Shown here piece after piece: positions 48,205 to 56,568 of a DNA stretch of 64,000 nucleotides. The translations under genes were made by a program, and so were the position numbers. The notes beneath the pieces are model-generated. The model did no database searches. It had not been told where the DNA came from and worked only from the letters and a program-made list of their open reading frames with translations. Numbering within the stretch: the stretch's first letter is position 1; each line of letters starts with the position of its first letter. Where the stretch lies: the NCBI GenBank assembly GCA_041838515.1, contig JBGYPP010000002.1, forward strand, positions 1 to 64,000. The letters are read 5' to 3'. The stretch is from JBGYPP01 sp041838515 (lineage in GTDB: Bacteria > Bacillota > Clostridia > Lachnospirales > Lachnospiraceae).

Positions 48205-48747
48205 CTAACACACACCCCAATCGTCATCCCGAGGCTTATATCTCTTGAGAAAGGCAGACTCCGGGCGCTGTAAGCCGCCAGGTTCCCCTTCCAAGAGGCG
48301 CATTTTGGCCATCTCCGACCATTTCAGCTGCAACAGATTCCCATCCGCCTCCGGCTCTCTGCCCTCCCAGGCTGCCTGCAGCCACTCCAGGGCCTCCTGA
48401 TCCGATATCAGCAAATGGGCGGCAAAGATATTTGCCTCCATCTCATACTGGTTCACCGGCGTCCACAGCCGGTTTTCATGAAAGGCAGCCCCTCGCAGAC
48501 ACTGCTGCCGGTGTAACTGGTCATGCCCCAACTCATGGGCCAGCACCACATTTTTCAGACTGCCCACATTCTCCGGCAGGAAAATAAAACGCTGCCTAAG
48601 TATTACCTTGTACATGCCCAAGAGGGACTTGGTCGCCCCCATATATTGCAAATGTATATGCAACAGGGAAAGCAGCGCCTCGGGATCTCTGGTCCCATAT
48701 TTCTTGACAAGCGCCTGCACCCTGTCATAGATCCACGCATTTTTCAT
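48205..48747 (-). CDS. ImmA/IrrE-family metallopeptidase
   Basis: 180 residues. Zinc site HELGHDQLH (His71, Glu72, His75) with a downstream EMEANIFAAHLL helix giving the third ligand. The family cleaves XRE-type repressors: ImmA in ICEBs1, IrrE on DdrO in Deinococcus. The XRE gene just upstream and the polymerase just downstream make a cleavable-repressor damage switch likely. The start at 48747 uses GGGAG inside the 23-bp copy of the XRE gene's end. Confidence 0.9.
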   Translation of the reverse strand: MKNAWIYDRVQALVKKYGTRDPEALLSLLHIHLQYMGATKSLLGMYKVILRQRFIFLPENVGSLKNVVLAHELGHDQLHRQQCLRGAAFHENRLWTPVNQYEMEANIFAAHLLISDQEALEWLQAAWEGREPEADGNLLQLKWSEMAKMRLLEGEPGGLQRPESAFLKRYKPRDDDWGVC

Positions 48748-48748
48748 A

Positions 48749-48847
48749 CAGCTCCCGCATCACTTCCCTCTAAAATACGACTCTTGCCACATCCCGCCCC
48801 GGCTGCCCCCCGCCTATTTCCGCGCAGCTCCCGCATCACTTCCCTCT
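48749..48847. repeat. 23-bp direct repeat at the XRE gene end
   Basis: CAGCTCCCGCATCACTTCCC plus TCT occurs at 48749-48771 and 48825-48847, 76 bp apart. The second covers the XRE stop codon; the first forms the ribosome binding region of the ImmA gene. Confidence 0.8.
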
Positions 48848-49231
48848 GCCATATTTTTTATTCTCCAGCTTGGCCTGCCAATAGGCCTGCTGTATGGCCG
48901 CAAACAGCGCATCCTTATCCTCCTCAGGCAGCTCCCCCCCGGCAAACAGGCCTGCCATGGAAGCTACCAGCTCCTGAGCCTCCCTCGCCCCCTTGAAACC
49001 AAAGTTCTCCCCGGAATAGAGGACAAAAGCCTCCTCCTCCGTCAAAAGCCTGTTCACATGGACATCCAGCAGCTCCGCCAGCTTCTCATACATCTCCATC
49101 TTTCTGGGCCGCATATTCCTGGCCTCATAATTGCTGACCGTCTTGACGCTAGTTCCCAGGCGCCGGGCCAAATCTCTCTGGGTCCAACCCTTTTTTTCCC
49201 GCAATTCCTTGACCTTTGCCCCAAATCCCAT
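48836..49231 (-). CDS. XRE-family repressor of the polymerase operon
   Basis: 131 residues from ATG 49231 (AGGAGG at 6 nt). N-terminal helix-turn-helix: GWTQRDLARRLGTSVKTVSN, YEARNMRPRKMEMYEKLAEL. The C-terminal acidic part (GELPEEDKDALFAAIQQAYW) may be the peptidase-sensitive region. Next to the ImmA/IrrE gene and first in the operon, it is the obvious candidate repressor. Preceded by a consensus promoter and a LexA-like box. Confidence 0.88.
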   Translation of the reverse strand: MGFGAKVKELREKKGWTQRDLARRLGTSVKTVSNYEARNMRPRKMEMYEKLAELLDVHVNRLLTEEEAFVLYSGENFGFKGAREAQELVASMAGLFAGGELPEEDKDALFAAIQQAYWQAKLENKKYGRGK

Positions 49232-49286
49232 ACCCGGCCTCCTCACCCCTATATGCGAAACGCAAGTACATAAAACTATCTCTTTC

Positions 49287-49346
49287 AAACTTATGTTCTG
49301 GAAGTTTAATTTCTATTATCATAATCCCAACTTCCTGTACTGTCAA
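49287..49346 (-). promoter_or_regulatory. Promoter and LexA-like box of the polymerase operon
   Basis: Minus-strand TTGACA (49341-49346), 17-bp spacer, TATGAT (49318-49323). About 20 bp downstream of the -10 is GAACATAAGTTT (49287-49298), which differs from the Gram-positive SOS consensus GAACRNRYGTTY at one position. The AT-rich space from 49347 to 49542 holds no gene. Confidence 0.6.
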
Positions 49347-49542
49347 GCCCTTTTTCCTCCAAAATCGAAAAAATATTCCGAACCTTAACCCCCCCTTACT
49401 ATCATTAGGCAAAGCTCTACCAATTTTCTTTTACTTCACTAAAAAAGCGATCAGACCCCCTTGCTCTTCTAACCGCTTAGAAAACCTTCTCTATTTTGCA
49501 CCTTTTTTACTTATCCCTTTTGTTTGAGGATATATAACCTCC

Positions 49543-50082
49543 CTACGCCCTCTGCAAAAATACCCCTAACATGTCAAAAGTTTTTCCATTCCTAATCGTA
49601 ATCTGTTTATAAAAAGGCATCTTGATCAGTTCTTTGTGGTATGCGGTTTTGAGAAATTCCCTCTCATCTATCTTTCCCCAAAATACCGTATTGTGGGCAA
49701 AATGCACCAGTTCATTGTGCAGCTGCATAGATAGGAGGCACTCTTTCATCTCCTGAAATCCACAGCCCTCTGTCACAAACAAAACATCTCTGCGCGCCAT
49801 AGGGGAGGACCACCACTCCGGCAAATTCTCCAGCAAGTTTTGATAATAACACTCATCAAACAACACAAAGGGAATATCAAAATCATAATGCTCTAATGCC
49901 CTCTTTATCACTCCTTGGCAATCGGATTCTGGCAGTGCGGAGTCAAAAAACAGATTGCCGCTGTTGATGTAGGACTGCACATTTTCCAGGCCAAGTCCAG
50001 CCATCCTATCTTTCAATTCTTTCATGGAAACCGCATTTTTCCCACCAACATTTACTCCCCTCAGCAACAGTGCATACCGCAT
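49543..50082 (-). CDS. DUF1697 family protein
   Basis: 179 residues. The start MRYALLLRGVNVGGKNAVSM, LENVQSYINSGNLFFDS and the end ITIRNGKTFDMLGVF are the family hallmarks. Widespread, function unknown; a ferredoxin-like fold repeated twice is known from structures. ATG 50082 is preferred to 50100 because it begins the conserved sequence and has GAGGGGGG upstream. Confidence 0.88.
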   Translation of the reverse strand: MRYALLLRGVNVGGKNAVSMKELKDRMAGLGLENVQSYINSGNLFFDSALPESDCQGVIKRALEHYDFDIPFVLFDECYYQNLLENLPEWWSSPMARRDVLFVTEGCGFQEMKECLLSMQLHNELVHFAHNTVFWGKIDEREFLKTAYHKELIKMPFYKQITIRNGKTFDMLGVFLQRA

Positions 50083-50213
50083 AAATACCCCCCTCAACAT
50101 AGTTCACAACCGCAATAATAAAAAAGAACTAAACAAAACCCTTCCGCACAAATTATGCCTTCTGGTTCTGCTTAATTCTTCATTATGGAGACTAAAAGCC
50201 TCTGCTTTTCCTA

Positions 50214-51050
50214 TTATTCTTCCTCAGCGCAGCTCCCTTGATCCGGCACCTCCAAAGCCTCCACCAATGTAAATGCATAATACGCCAGATTGATATTGAT
50301 ACTGCCAAAAAGCGGCACCACCCAATCCCCATCCAAGGGGGAGTTCCAGGCAAAATGCAGAGCCACAGGCGCCAAAAGGAGGAAAATCGCCTTTCCTTTG
50401 GATATGCCCCCAGGCCTGTTCAACAGGGCGATCAAACCCATGCCAAAAACGATGCCAAAGGCCGTATGGCTGCCCAGCGCATTAGATAAACGCTCAAAAG
50501 CTATGGAAAACCCCAAATTTTCCTCGCCAAATGTGGCCTGAAAAATATATGCCCAGTCCTCCAAAACCTGAAATCCGAATCCGGAAATCATACCGGAGAT
50601 AAAAGCCTCCCGCAGGGAAATCCCCCGGCAAAGACCAAATACCAACAGCACCACAGCTCCCTTGGCTATCTCCTCCGCAAAGGGCGCTGTCAGCGCAGCC
50701 CCCCAGGCATCCAACACCTCCATAGGCACTTTTAAGGCAAATAACAGGAGTGAAATCAGAGAATTTCCCTGGCTGCCCAAGTACAAAGGCAGGGTAAAAG
50801 CCAGTATAGAACTGAGCAAAACCACCTGCCCTCTCACAGCCCATCTTCGGGCCAGATACCAAATAAAAAGGGCAAGAGGAATGGCGTATATCAGCACTGT
50901 AGCGGCAGCATTCAAGAAAGAAGGAAACAGATCCACCGATTTTTCTTTCTCTGCAAACTGGATAAAATAATCTTGAAAACCCAGAAAAATCAAGGCTGCT
51001 GTCAGAATAACAAGCAGTCTGTATCCGTATTTTTCCCTAAAACTGTTCAT
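50214..51050 (-). CDS. PrsW-family intramembrane metalloprotease
   Basis: 278 residues with about eight helices. The family motifs are present: TAPFAEEIAKGAVVLL (Glu-Glu with downstream Lys), FGFQVLEDWAYIFQ, SHTAFGIVFG and VALHFAWNSPLDG. PrsW cleaves an anti-sigma factor in Bacillus; others have different targets. No sigma/anti-sigma pair is adjacent. Lower GC than the surrounding genes. Confidence 0.88.
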   Translation of the reverse strand: MNSFREKYGYRLLVILTAALIFLGFQDYFIQFAEKEKSVDLFPSFLNAAATVLIYAIPLALFIWYLARRWAVRGQVVLLSSILAFTLPLYLGSQGNSLISLLLFALKVPMEVLDAWGAALTAPFAEEIAKGAVVLLVFGLCRGISLREAFISGMISGFGFQVLEDWAYIFQATFGEENLGFSIAFERLSNALGSHTAFGIVFGMGLIALLNRPGGISKGKAIFLLLAPVALHFAWNSPLDGDWVVPLFGSININLAYYAFTLVEALEVPDQGSCAEEE

Positions 51051-51284
51051 AAAAAATCCTCCTGATTTTCTCTGGATGGCGATGCATTTGCATCACTATC
51101 CCTCGTCCTATGCTTCTGCAGATTTTTCTATTTTTCACCCTTTCACCCTGCATTTTGGATTTGGTTGCCCCTTTTTAGGCTTGCCAAAAGCTCTTTGATG
51201 CAGTGGAATGTTGCTTCTCTCAAGCGGAAAAAGACAAGGTCCCAAGACCATGCCTTTCCCAAAAGCATCCTAATCAAACTTCCC

Positions 51285-51827
51285 CTATCCCCGGCTGGCC
51301 ACACGGGCATAAGCCAACAATCCGCTGACAGTCTTGCCGTCCATGATCTCTCCCTTATCTATCATATCCAACAATTCCTCCAGCGCAAAAGCCCTAGATT
51401 CCACATACTCATCCTCGTCCAAATCCAAGGCCCCGGCTGTCAGATTTTCCGCCAGATATATGTCTATTCTCTCATTGGTAAAGGCCACTGTGGTATAGAT
51501 GGACAGCAGATGCCGTATACTGGCCGCGCTATACCCGGTTTCCTCCCGCAGCTCTCTGGCCGCCGCCTCCATAGGCGGCTCTGCCCCGCCCCGGCCAAGG
51601 CCTCCGGCGGGCAGCTCCCAGGTATGCCTTTCTATAGCATTGCGGTACTGGCGTACCATCAAAATCCGCTCATCCTCCAGCACGGCCACGGCTGCCGCCG
51701 CACCGGCATGGTCCAAAAAATCCCACAGCGCTTCCTTGCCGTCCGGCAGCAGCATGGTGTCCTGATAAAAATCTATAATTTTGCCGTTAAAGACCAAATC
51801 CCGGCGTATGCGCCGTATCTCGCCCAT
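51285..51827 (-). CDS. NUDIX hydrolase, ADP-ribose pyrophosphatase type
   Basis: 180 residues. The Nudix box runs from LPAGGLGRGGAEPPMEAAAR to ELREETGYSA, keeping the REEETG-type Glu cluster. MVRQYRNAIERHTWELPAGG upstream of the box is typical of ADP-ribose pyrophosphatases. Starts 6 nt after the aminotransferase stop and is coexpressed with it. The 51051-51284 space holds no other gene. Confidence 0.9.
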   Translation of the reverse strand: MGEIRRIRRDLVFNGKIIDFYQDTMLLPDGKEALWDFLDHAGAAAAVAVLEDERILMVRQYRNAIERHTWELPAGGLGRGGAEPPMEAAARELREETGYSAASIRHLLSIYTTVAFTNERIDIYLAENLTAGALDLDEDEYVESRAFALEELLDMIDKGEIMDGKTVSGLLAYARVASRG

Positions 51828-51833
51828 AGATCA

Positions 51834-53114
51834 TTACGCCTCCAACAAACGTTCCACAGTTACCAATTTTACGCAGAGCGCAAACAATTCCATGGCCTGG
51901 CTGATCTCCTCCAGGTTGGGAAAAGAGGGCGCCAGGCGTATATTGCTGTCTTCCGGATCCATGCCATAGGGATAGGTGGCGCCGGCCGGAGTCAGCACCA
52001 GACCCGCCTCCTTGCACTTGGCCACTATAGCCTTTGCACAGCCCTTTTCAGCGGAAAAGGATACAAAATATCCGCCCAACGGCTTGGTCCATGCTCCCAG
52101 GCCCAGGCCGCCCAAGCGGCCGGAGAGTATCTCCTCCACCTTCTCAAATTTGGGCCTGAGCAGATCCCCATGGCGGCGCATATGGCCCTCTATGCCGCCC
52201 TCCTTGGCAAAATACCGCACATGCCGCAGCTGATTCACCTTGTCATGGCCTATGGTCTGATAGAAGAGGCTCTTCTTCCTGTCCGCCACATTGGCCGGGG
52301 AGGAGGCAAAGGCAGCCAGGCCGGCGCCGGCAAAACTCACCTTGGAGGTGGATCCAAAGACATAGGCCATATCCGGATTGCCGGCCTGCTCCAGAGCCTC
52401 CAAAATATTCACCAATGCATCTTTTTCCTCATACAAATCATGGACGGCATAGGCATTGTCCCAGAATATGCGGAAATCCTTGGCCGCAGGCTTCAGCGCA
52501 GCCAGCGCCTCCACCGTCTGCCGGCTATAGGTATATCCCTGGGGATTGGAATACTTGGGCACGCACCACATACCCTTGATGGAGTCATCCTTCTCCACCA
52601 GGGCGCGCACCTGGTCCATATCCGGCCCCTGGGGAGTCATGGACACATTGACCATCTCTATGCCGAAATGCTCCGTAATGCCAAAATGCCTGTCATATCC
52701 CGGCACCGGACAGAGGAAGCGCACCTTGCCCTGCTGCCCCCAGGGCGTATTTCCCAGCACACCATGGGTCATACACTGGGAGATGGTATCGTACATAATG
52801 GCCAGGGAGGAGTTGCCCAATACCAGCACCTGATCCGGATGCGCGCCCAACAGGCCGCCCATCAGGCGCCGGGCCTCAGGTATGCCCTCCAAAAGACCAT
52901 AATTGCGCACATCAAAGCCCGCCTCAGTGCGAAAATCCTCCATTCCCCGTGCCAGATCTGTGGACAGATCCAGCTGGTTGGCTCCAGGCTTGCCCCTGGA
53001 CATATCCAAGGACAGATTCCGCCCCTTCCATAGGGCATATTCCTCAGACAGGGTCTTATGCAAGGCCTCCAGGGCCTCCCTGGACAGACTCTTGTACTGC
53101 GCTTGCTTTTCCAT
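51834..53114 (-). CDS. Aspartate aminotransferase-like enzyme, PLP type I
   Basis: 426 residues from ATG 53114 (AAAGGA at 6 nt; ATG 53120 is too close). Belongs to the aspartate-aminotransferase subgroup with the start LSLDMSRGKPGANQLDLS. PLP-binding features: WCVPKYSNPQGYTYS, FRIFWDNAYAVHD and YVFGSTSKVSFAGAGLAAF with the Schiff-base Lys. Transfers an amino group between an amino acid, probably aspartate, and 2-oxoglutarate. Confidence 0.9.
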   Translation of the reverse strand: MEKQAQYKSLSREALEALHKTLSEEYALWKGRNLSLDMSRGKPGANQLDLSTDLARGMEDFRTEAGFDVRNYGLLEGIPEARRLMGGLLGAHPDQVLVLGNSSLAIMYDTISQCMTHGVLGNTPWGQQGKVRFLCPVPGYDRHFGITEHFGIEMVNVSMTPQGPDMDQVRALVEKDDSIKGMWCVPKYSNPQGYTYSRQTVEALAALKPAAKDFRIFWDNAYAVHDLYEEKDALVNILEALEQAGNPDMAYVFGSTSKVSFAGAGLAAFASSPANVADRKKSLFYQTIGHDKVNQLRHVRYFAKEGGIEGHMRRHGDLLRPKFEKVEEILSGRLGGLGLGAWTKPLGGYFVSFSAEKGCAKAIVAKCKEAGLVLTPAGATYPYGMDPEDSNIRLAPSFPNLEEISQAMELFALCVKLVTVERLLEA

Positions 53115-53203
53115 GGCCATTCCTTTCTCTTTTCCTGAAAAGCGGGGAAACACCGCCCCCGCCTCACAAGCGGGATAATTGTATACAATAATACATGCCA
53201 CCT

Positions 53204-53232
53204 ATCATAGCGCATAGCTTATCGATTGACAA
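53204..53232 (-). promoter_or_regulatory. Aminotransferase gene promoter
   Basis: Minus-strand TTGTCA (53227-53232), 17-bp spacer, TATGAT (53204-53209), about 90 nt before the start codon. Confidence 0.6.
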
Positions 53233-53472
53233 TGTAAAAAAACACGAAATTTCCGCTGTTTTAAGGGATTTTCCCTAACACAAACACAAATGTCCTCCCG
53301 GAAAGGACAGTCCGGACGCCGCAACTGCCCAGACACCCCCCCAGAGGACGGCCCGACCGCCATCGGCGAACACCCATCCCCTGCCCGAAAAACACCCTGG
53401 CTCCGCAACCGCCCGACCGCACAAACCATATCCCGGCCATAGAATCCCGTCCAGCGGCTGCCTCCATCACAG
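53233..53472. other. Gap without a supported gene
   Basis: GC-rich spacer between deoC and the aminotransferase promoter. No convincing gene or terminator; a few imperfect copies of CCGCAACYGCCC are visible. Confidence 0.35.
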
Positions 53473-54153
53473 CTAATATCCCCTCAGACTTTCCACTGCC
53501 TCTCCCATCCGCTGCCGGAAAAGACCAATCAGGCGGCTGCTGCCCAGCCGGTCAGCCCCCAGCGCCACAAAGTCCCGGGCATCCTCCCACCGGGTGATGC
53601 CCCCGGCCGCTTTGATGCGCAGAGGGCCTCTGTGCCGGGCGAACAGCTCTATATCCTCCCTGGTGGCCCCTCCATGGGAAAATCCCGTGGAGGTCTTGAT
53701 AAAGTCCGCCCCGGACTCCGCCACCAGCCGGCAGAGGCGTATCTTCTCCTCCTGCTCCAGCAGGCAGGTTTCCACTATGACTTTCAAAATTCTATCCCCA
53801 CAGAGGGCTTTGAGCTCCCGTATCTCCTCTCCCACCAGATCGTAACGGCCCATTTTCACCGCCGTCAGGGAGATGACCATGTCCAACTCCGACGCCCCAT
53901 GGCACAGCGCCTCCTCAGCCTCGTCCATCTTGGCCCTCAGAGTATGGGCTCCGGTGGGAAATCCTATGACTGTGCATATGGGTATGCGGCCGCCGGTCCA
54001 ATCCGCCGCCGGCTCCACCAGATTGGGCGCCAGGCAGACGCTGGCCGTGCCAAATTCTATGGCCTCAAGGCACAGGGCCCGCGCCTGGTCCCAGGTGGCC
54101 ACAGGGCTTAACAGCGTATGGTCCAAACGCCCCAATATCTCCTTATCATCCAT
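53473..54153 (-). CDS. deoC: Deoxyribose-phosphate aldolase
   Basis: 226 residues, class I aldolase splitting deoxyribose 5-phosphate into glyceraldehyde 3-phosphate and acetaldehyde. LDHTLLSPVATWDQARALCL at the start, VIGFPTGAHTLRAKMDEAEE, LKVIVETCLL with the conserved Lys, and DFIKTSTGFSHGGAT with the Schiff-base Lys. The ATG overlaps the argS stop (TGATG), so it is coupled to argS. Confidence 0.94.
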   Translation of the reverse strand: MDDKEILGRLDHTLLSPVATWDQARALCLEAIEFGTASVCLAPNLVEPAADWTGGRIPICTVIGFPTGAHTLRAKMDEAEEALCHGASELDMVISLTAVKMGRYDLVGEEIRELKALCGDRILKVIVETCLLEQEEKIRLCRLVAESGADFIKTSTGFSHGGATREDIELFARHRGPLRIKAAGGITRWEDARDFVALGADRLGSSRLIGLFRQRMGEAVESLRGY

Positions 54154-55919
54154 CACATTTTCTCCGGCGCCTGGAAGCCCAGCATCCAAATACAATCCTC
54201 CATTATGCCCTTGGCCAGCTTTAGCAGGGCCAGCAGCGCCTGCTGCCTCTCGCCCGGCTCCATGGCCAGTATACGCACATCGTGATACAGCTTGTTAAAG
54301 GCATTGGCCAAATCATAGACATAGGCACAGATCTTGTGAGGCGCCAGCTGCCTCTCCGCCTCCTCCACAGCTCCGTGGAACAAACATATCTGTATGGCCA
54401 GCTGCTTCTCCATGGCCTCAACGGCCGGCCGCAGCCGGCAGGCAGACAAATCCCCGCCGCCCTGTACATATTTAGCCAAAATGGACTTGATCCGCACTAT
54501 GGTGTACAGCAGATACGGCCCGGTATCCCCCTCAAAAGAGGTAAAGCGTTCCAGATCAAAGAGATAATCCTTGGAGGCCTGATTGGACAGATCCCCGTAT
54601 TTGAGGGCGGCCACGGCCACGATATCCGCCACCTCCTTGGCCTCATCCGCCTCCATCTGCCTGCCCTGGGAGATCTTCCTCTCCATCTCCTCCTTGGTTT
54701 CCCGTATCAGGTTTTCCAGCCGCATTACACCGCCGTCCCTGGTCTTAAATGGCTTGCCATCTGCGCCATTCATGGTGCCAAAACCCACAAAATCCAGGAC
54801 TACGCCCGGCTCCACCAGGCCGGTCTTGCGGGCACAACGAAACACCTGTTCGAAATACAGTTCCTGCCGCTTATCCACCACATAGACGATTTGGTCCGGA
54901 CGGTACAGTTCCGTCCTCTCCTGCAAGGTAGCCAGATCCGTGGTATTGTACAGCGAAGCCCCGTCAGATTTGAGTATCATACAGGGGGGTATCTCCTTGG
55001 CATCCCCCTCCTGAGCCACATCCACCACCAAGGCCCCCATGCTCTCATACGCCAGCCCGGTGGAACGCAGATACTCCACCATGGCCGGTATGCGGGCATC
55101 TACATCGCTCTCGCCCTTCCACAGGTCAAATTCCACCTGTAAATCCCCATAATTGCGCCGCAGATCCTCCAGGGACACATCCATAATATGCCTCCAAAGG
55201 GCGCGGTATCCCCTGTGCCCCTGCTGCAGGGCCTTAGTGGCCTCCATGGCCGCCTCCTTAAAGGCGGCATCCTGCTTGGAGCGGGCGCTGGCGGCTGGAT
55301 AGATCTCCTCCAGCTCCCTTATGCCAAAGGGCGGCTGGGAGGGGTATTCCCCCAGGTATTCCGGGTCAAAATAGGGCAGGGAGGCCAGCCTCTCCCGCAG
55401 ACCCATGATCACCAGGCCCATCTGCAGGCCCCAATCCCCCAGATGCACATCCCCCAGCACCCTGTGGCCGCAGTAGCGGCTGATGCGCTTGATGGACTCG
55501 CCTATGACAGCCGCGCGTATATGCCCCACATGGAGGGGCTTGGCCACGTTGGCCCCGCCGTAGTCTATGACCACCATCTTGGACTTGGCAGCCTTGGGCA
55601 GCCCCCATTTTTCCCCAGCCGCCATATCCTCCAGATAGGTGTTCAAAAAATCCACAGACAGATCCAAATTCAAAAATCCGGGCGCCACAGCCTCCACCCG
55701 GCCAAAAATGCCATTGCCCTCCAGAGCCTTGACCACATTCTGCGCAATCTGCAAAGGCGCGCAGCGATAGGCCTTGGCGCCGGACATGGCCCCATTGCAC
55801 TGAAATTCGCAAAGATCCGGCCTATTGGACAGGCTCACACGGCCCAGTTGGGCATCGTATCCCGCCTTGGCAAAGGCCTCCCCCATGACGGCTGTCAATA
55901 GATCCAACAACTTCTCCAT
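54153..55919 (-). CDS. argS: Arginyl-tRNA synthetase
   Basis: 588 residues. N-terminal Add-1 domain, HIGH signature as AKPLHVGHIRAAVIGESIKR, VVDKRQELYFEQVF, and the C-terminal anticodon-binding helical domain (LAPHKICAYVYDLANAFNKL, YHDVRIL). ATG 55919 has GGAGG at 4-5 nt. Lies 10 nt after queH in the run carA-carB-queH-argS-deoC, which ties arginine and pyrimidine precursors with tRNA charging. Confidence 0.95.
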   Translation of the reverse strand: MEKLLDLLTAVMGEAFAKAGYDAQLGRVSLSNRPDLCEFQCNGAMSGAKAYRCAPLQIAQNVVKALEGNGIFGRVEAVAPGFLNLDLSVDFLNTYLEDMAAGEKWGLPKAAKSKMVVIDYGGANVAKPLHVGHIRAAVIGESIKRISRYCGHRVLGDVHLGDWGLQMGLVIMGLRERLASLPYFDPEYLGEYPSQPPFGIRELEEIYPAASARSKQDAAFKEAAMEATKALQQGHRGYRALWRHIMDVSLEDLRRNYGDLQVEFDLWKGESDVDARIPAMVEYLRSTGLAYESMGALVVDVAQEGDAKEIPPCMILKSDGASLYNTTDLATLQERTELYRPDQIVYVVDKRQELYFEQVFRCARKTGLVEPGVVLDFVGFGTMNGADGKPFKTRDGGVMRLENLIRETKEEMERKISQGRQMEADEAKEVADIVAVAALKYGDLSNQASKDYLFDLERFTSFEGDTGPYLLYTIVRIKSILAKYVQGGGDLSACRLRPAVEAMEKQLAIQICLFHGAVEEAERQLAPHKICAYVYDLANAFNKLYHDVRILAMEPGERQQALLALLKLAKGIMEDCIWMLGFQAPEKM

Positions 55920-55929
55920 ATCTCCTCCC

Positions 55930-56559
55930 TCACCGCCCCCTGGACTTGGAATAAGGGCAGCCGCAGTAATCCTGCCTGTACAATCCCCATTCCTTGGACA
56001 ATTCCACAGAGCGTTTGTATCCCTCTCTCTTTTTGAAATCTGACCACAGCCAGGCCGAGCCGTACTTGGCGGCCATGGCCCGGCCCAGCGCATTGAGCCT
56101 CTCCGCATCCTTGCGGGGGCTGATGGTCAGCGTAGTGCCAAAATAATCATATCCCTGGCTGGCGGCCAACCGGGCCGTATTGCCCAGCCGCAGCGCATAA
56201 CAGCGGCGGCAGCGTATGCCCCCCTCGGCCTCGGCCTCCAGCCCCCTGGCCAGTTGGACAAAGTCCTGTCTATGGTCATCCCCCTCCAGAATCTCTATAG
56301 CATGGCCCTGGCCTGAGGCAGCCATGGCCTCCACCAGACGTATCTGCTCCCTCTTGCGCCTGTGGTACTCCTCCTCTTCCAGAAGGTTGGGATTGTAGAA
56401 ATAGACCGTAATGGCAAAATAGGGCCGCAGATACTCCAGCACATAGGAGCTGCAGGGCGCGCAGCAGCTGTGCAACAACAGCCGGGGAGGATGCTCCCCC
56501 CCAGGCTGTATTTGTTGTAAGATTTCTTCACATTTTTTTTGATAATTTACCTTTTGCAC
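55930..56559 (-). CDS. queH: Epoxyqueuosine reductase QueH
   Basis: 209 residues. Last step of queuosine tRNA modification, reducing epoxyqueuosine; the non-cobalamin alternative to QueG. Cys motifs LLLHSCCAPCSSYVLEYL, RCRRCYALRL and QDYCGCPYS bind the Fe-S cluster and second metal. Starts at GTG 56559 (AAGGAG at 5 nt), directly after the carB stop. Confidence 0.92.
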   Translation of the reverse strand: MQKVNYQKKCEEILQQIQPGGEHPPRLLLHSCCAPCSSYVLEYLRPYFAITVYFYNPNLLEEEEYHRRKREQIRLVEAMAASGQGHAIEILEGDDHRQDFVQLARGLEAEAEGGIRCRRCYALRLGNTARLAASQGYDYFGTTLTISPRKDAERLNALGRAMAAKYGSAWLWSDFKKREGYKRSVELSKEWGLYRQDYCGCPYSKSRGR

Positions 56560-56568
56560 GCCGGCTCC

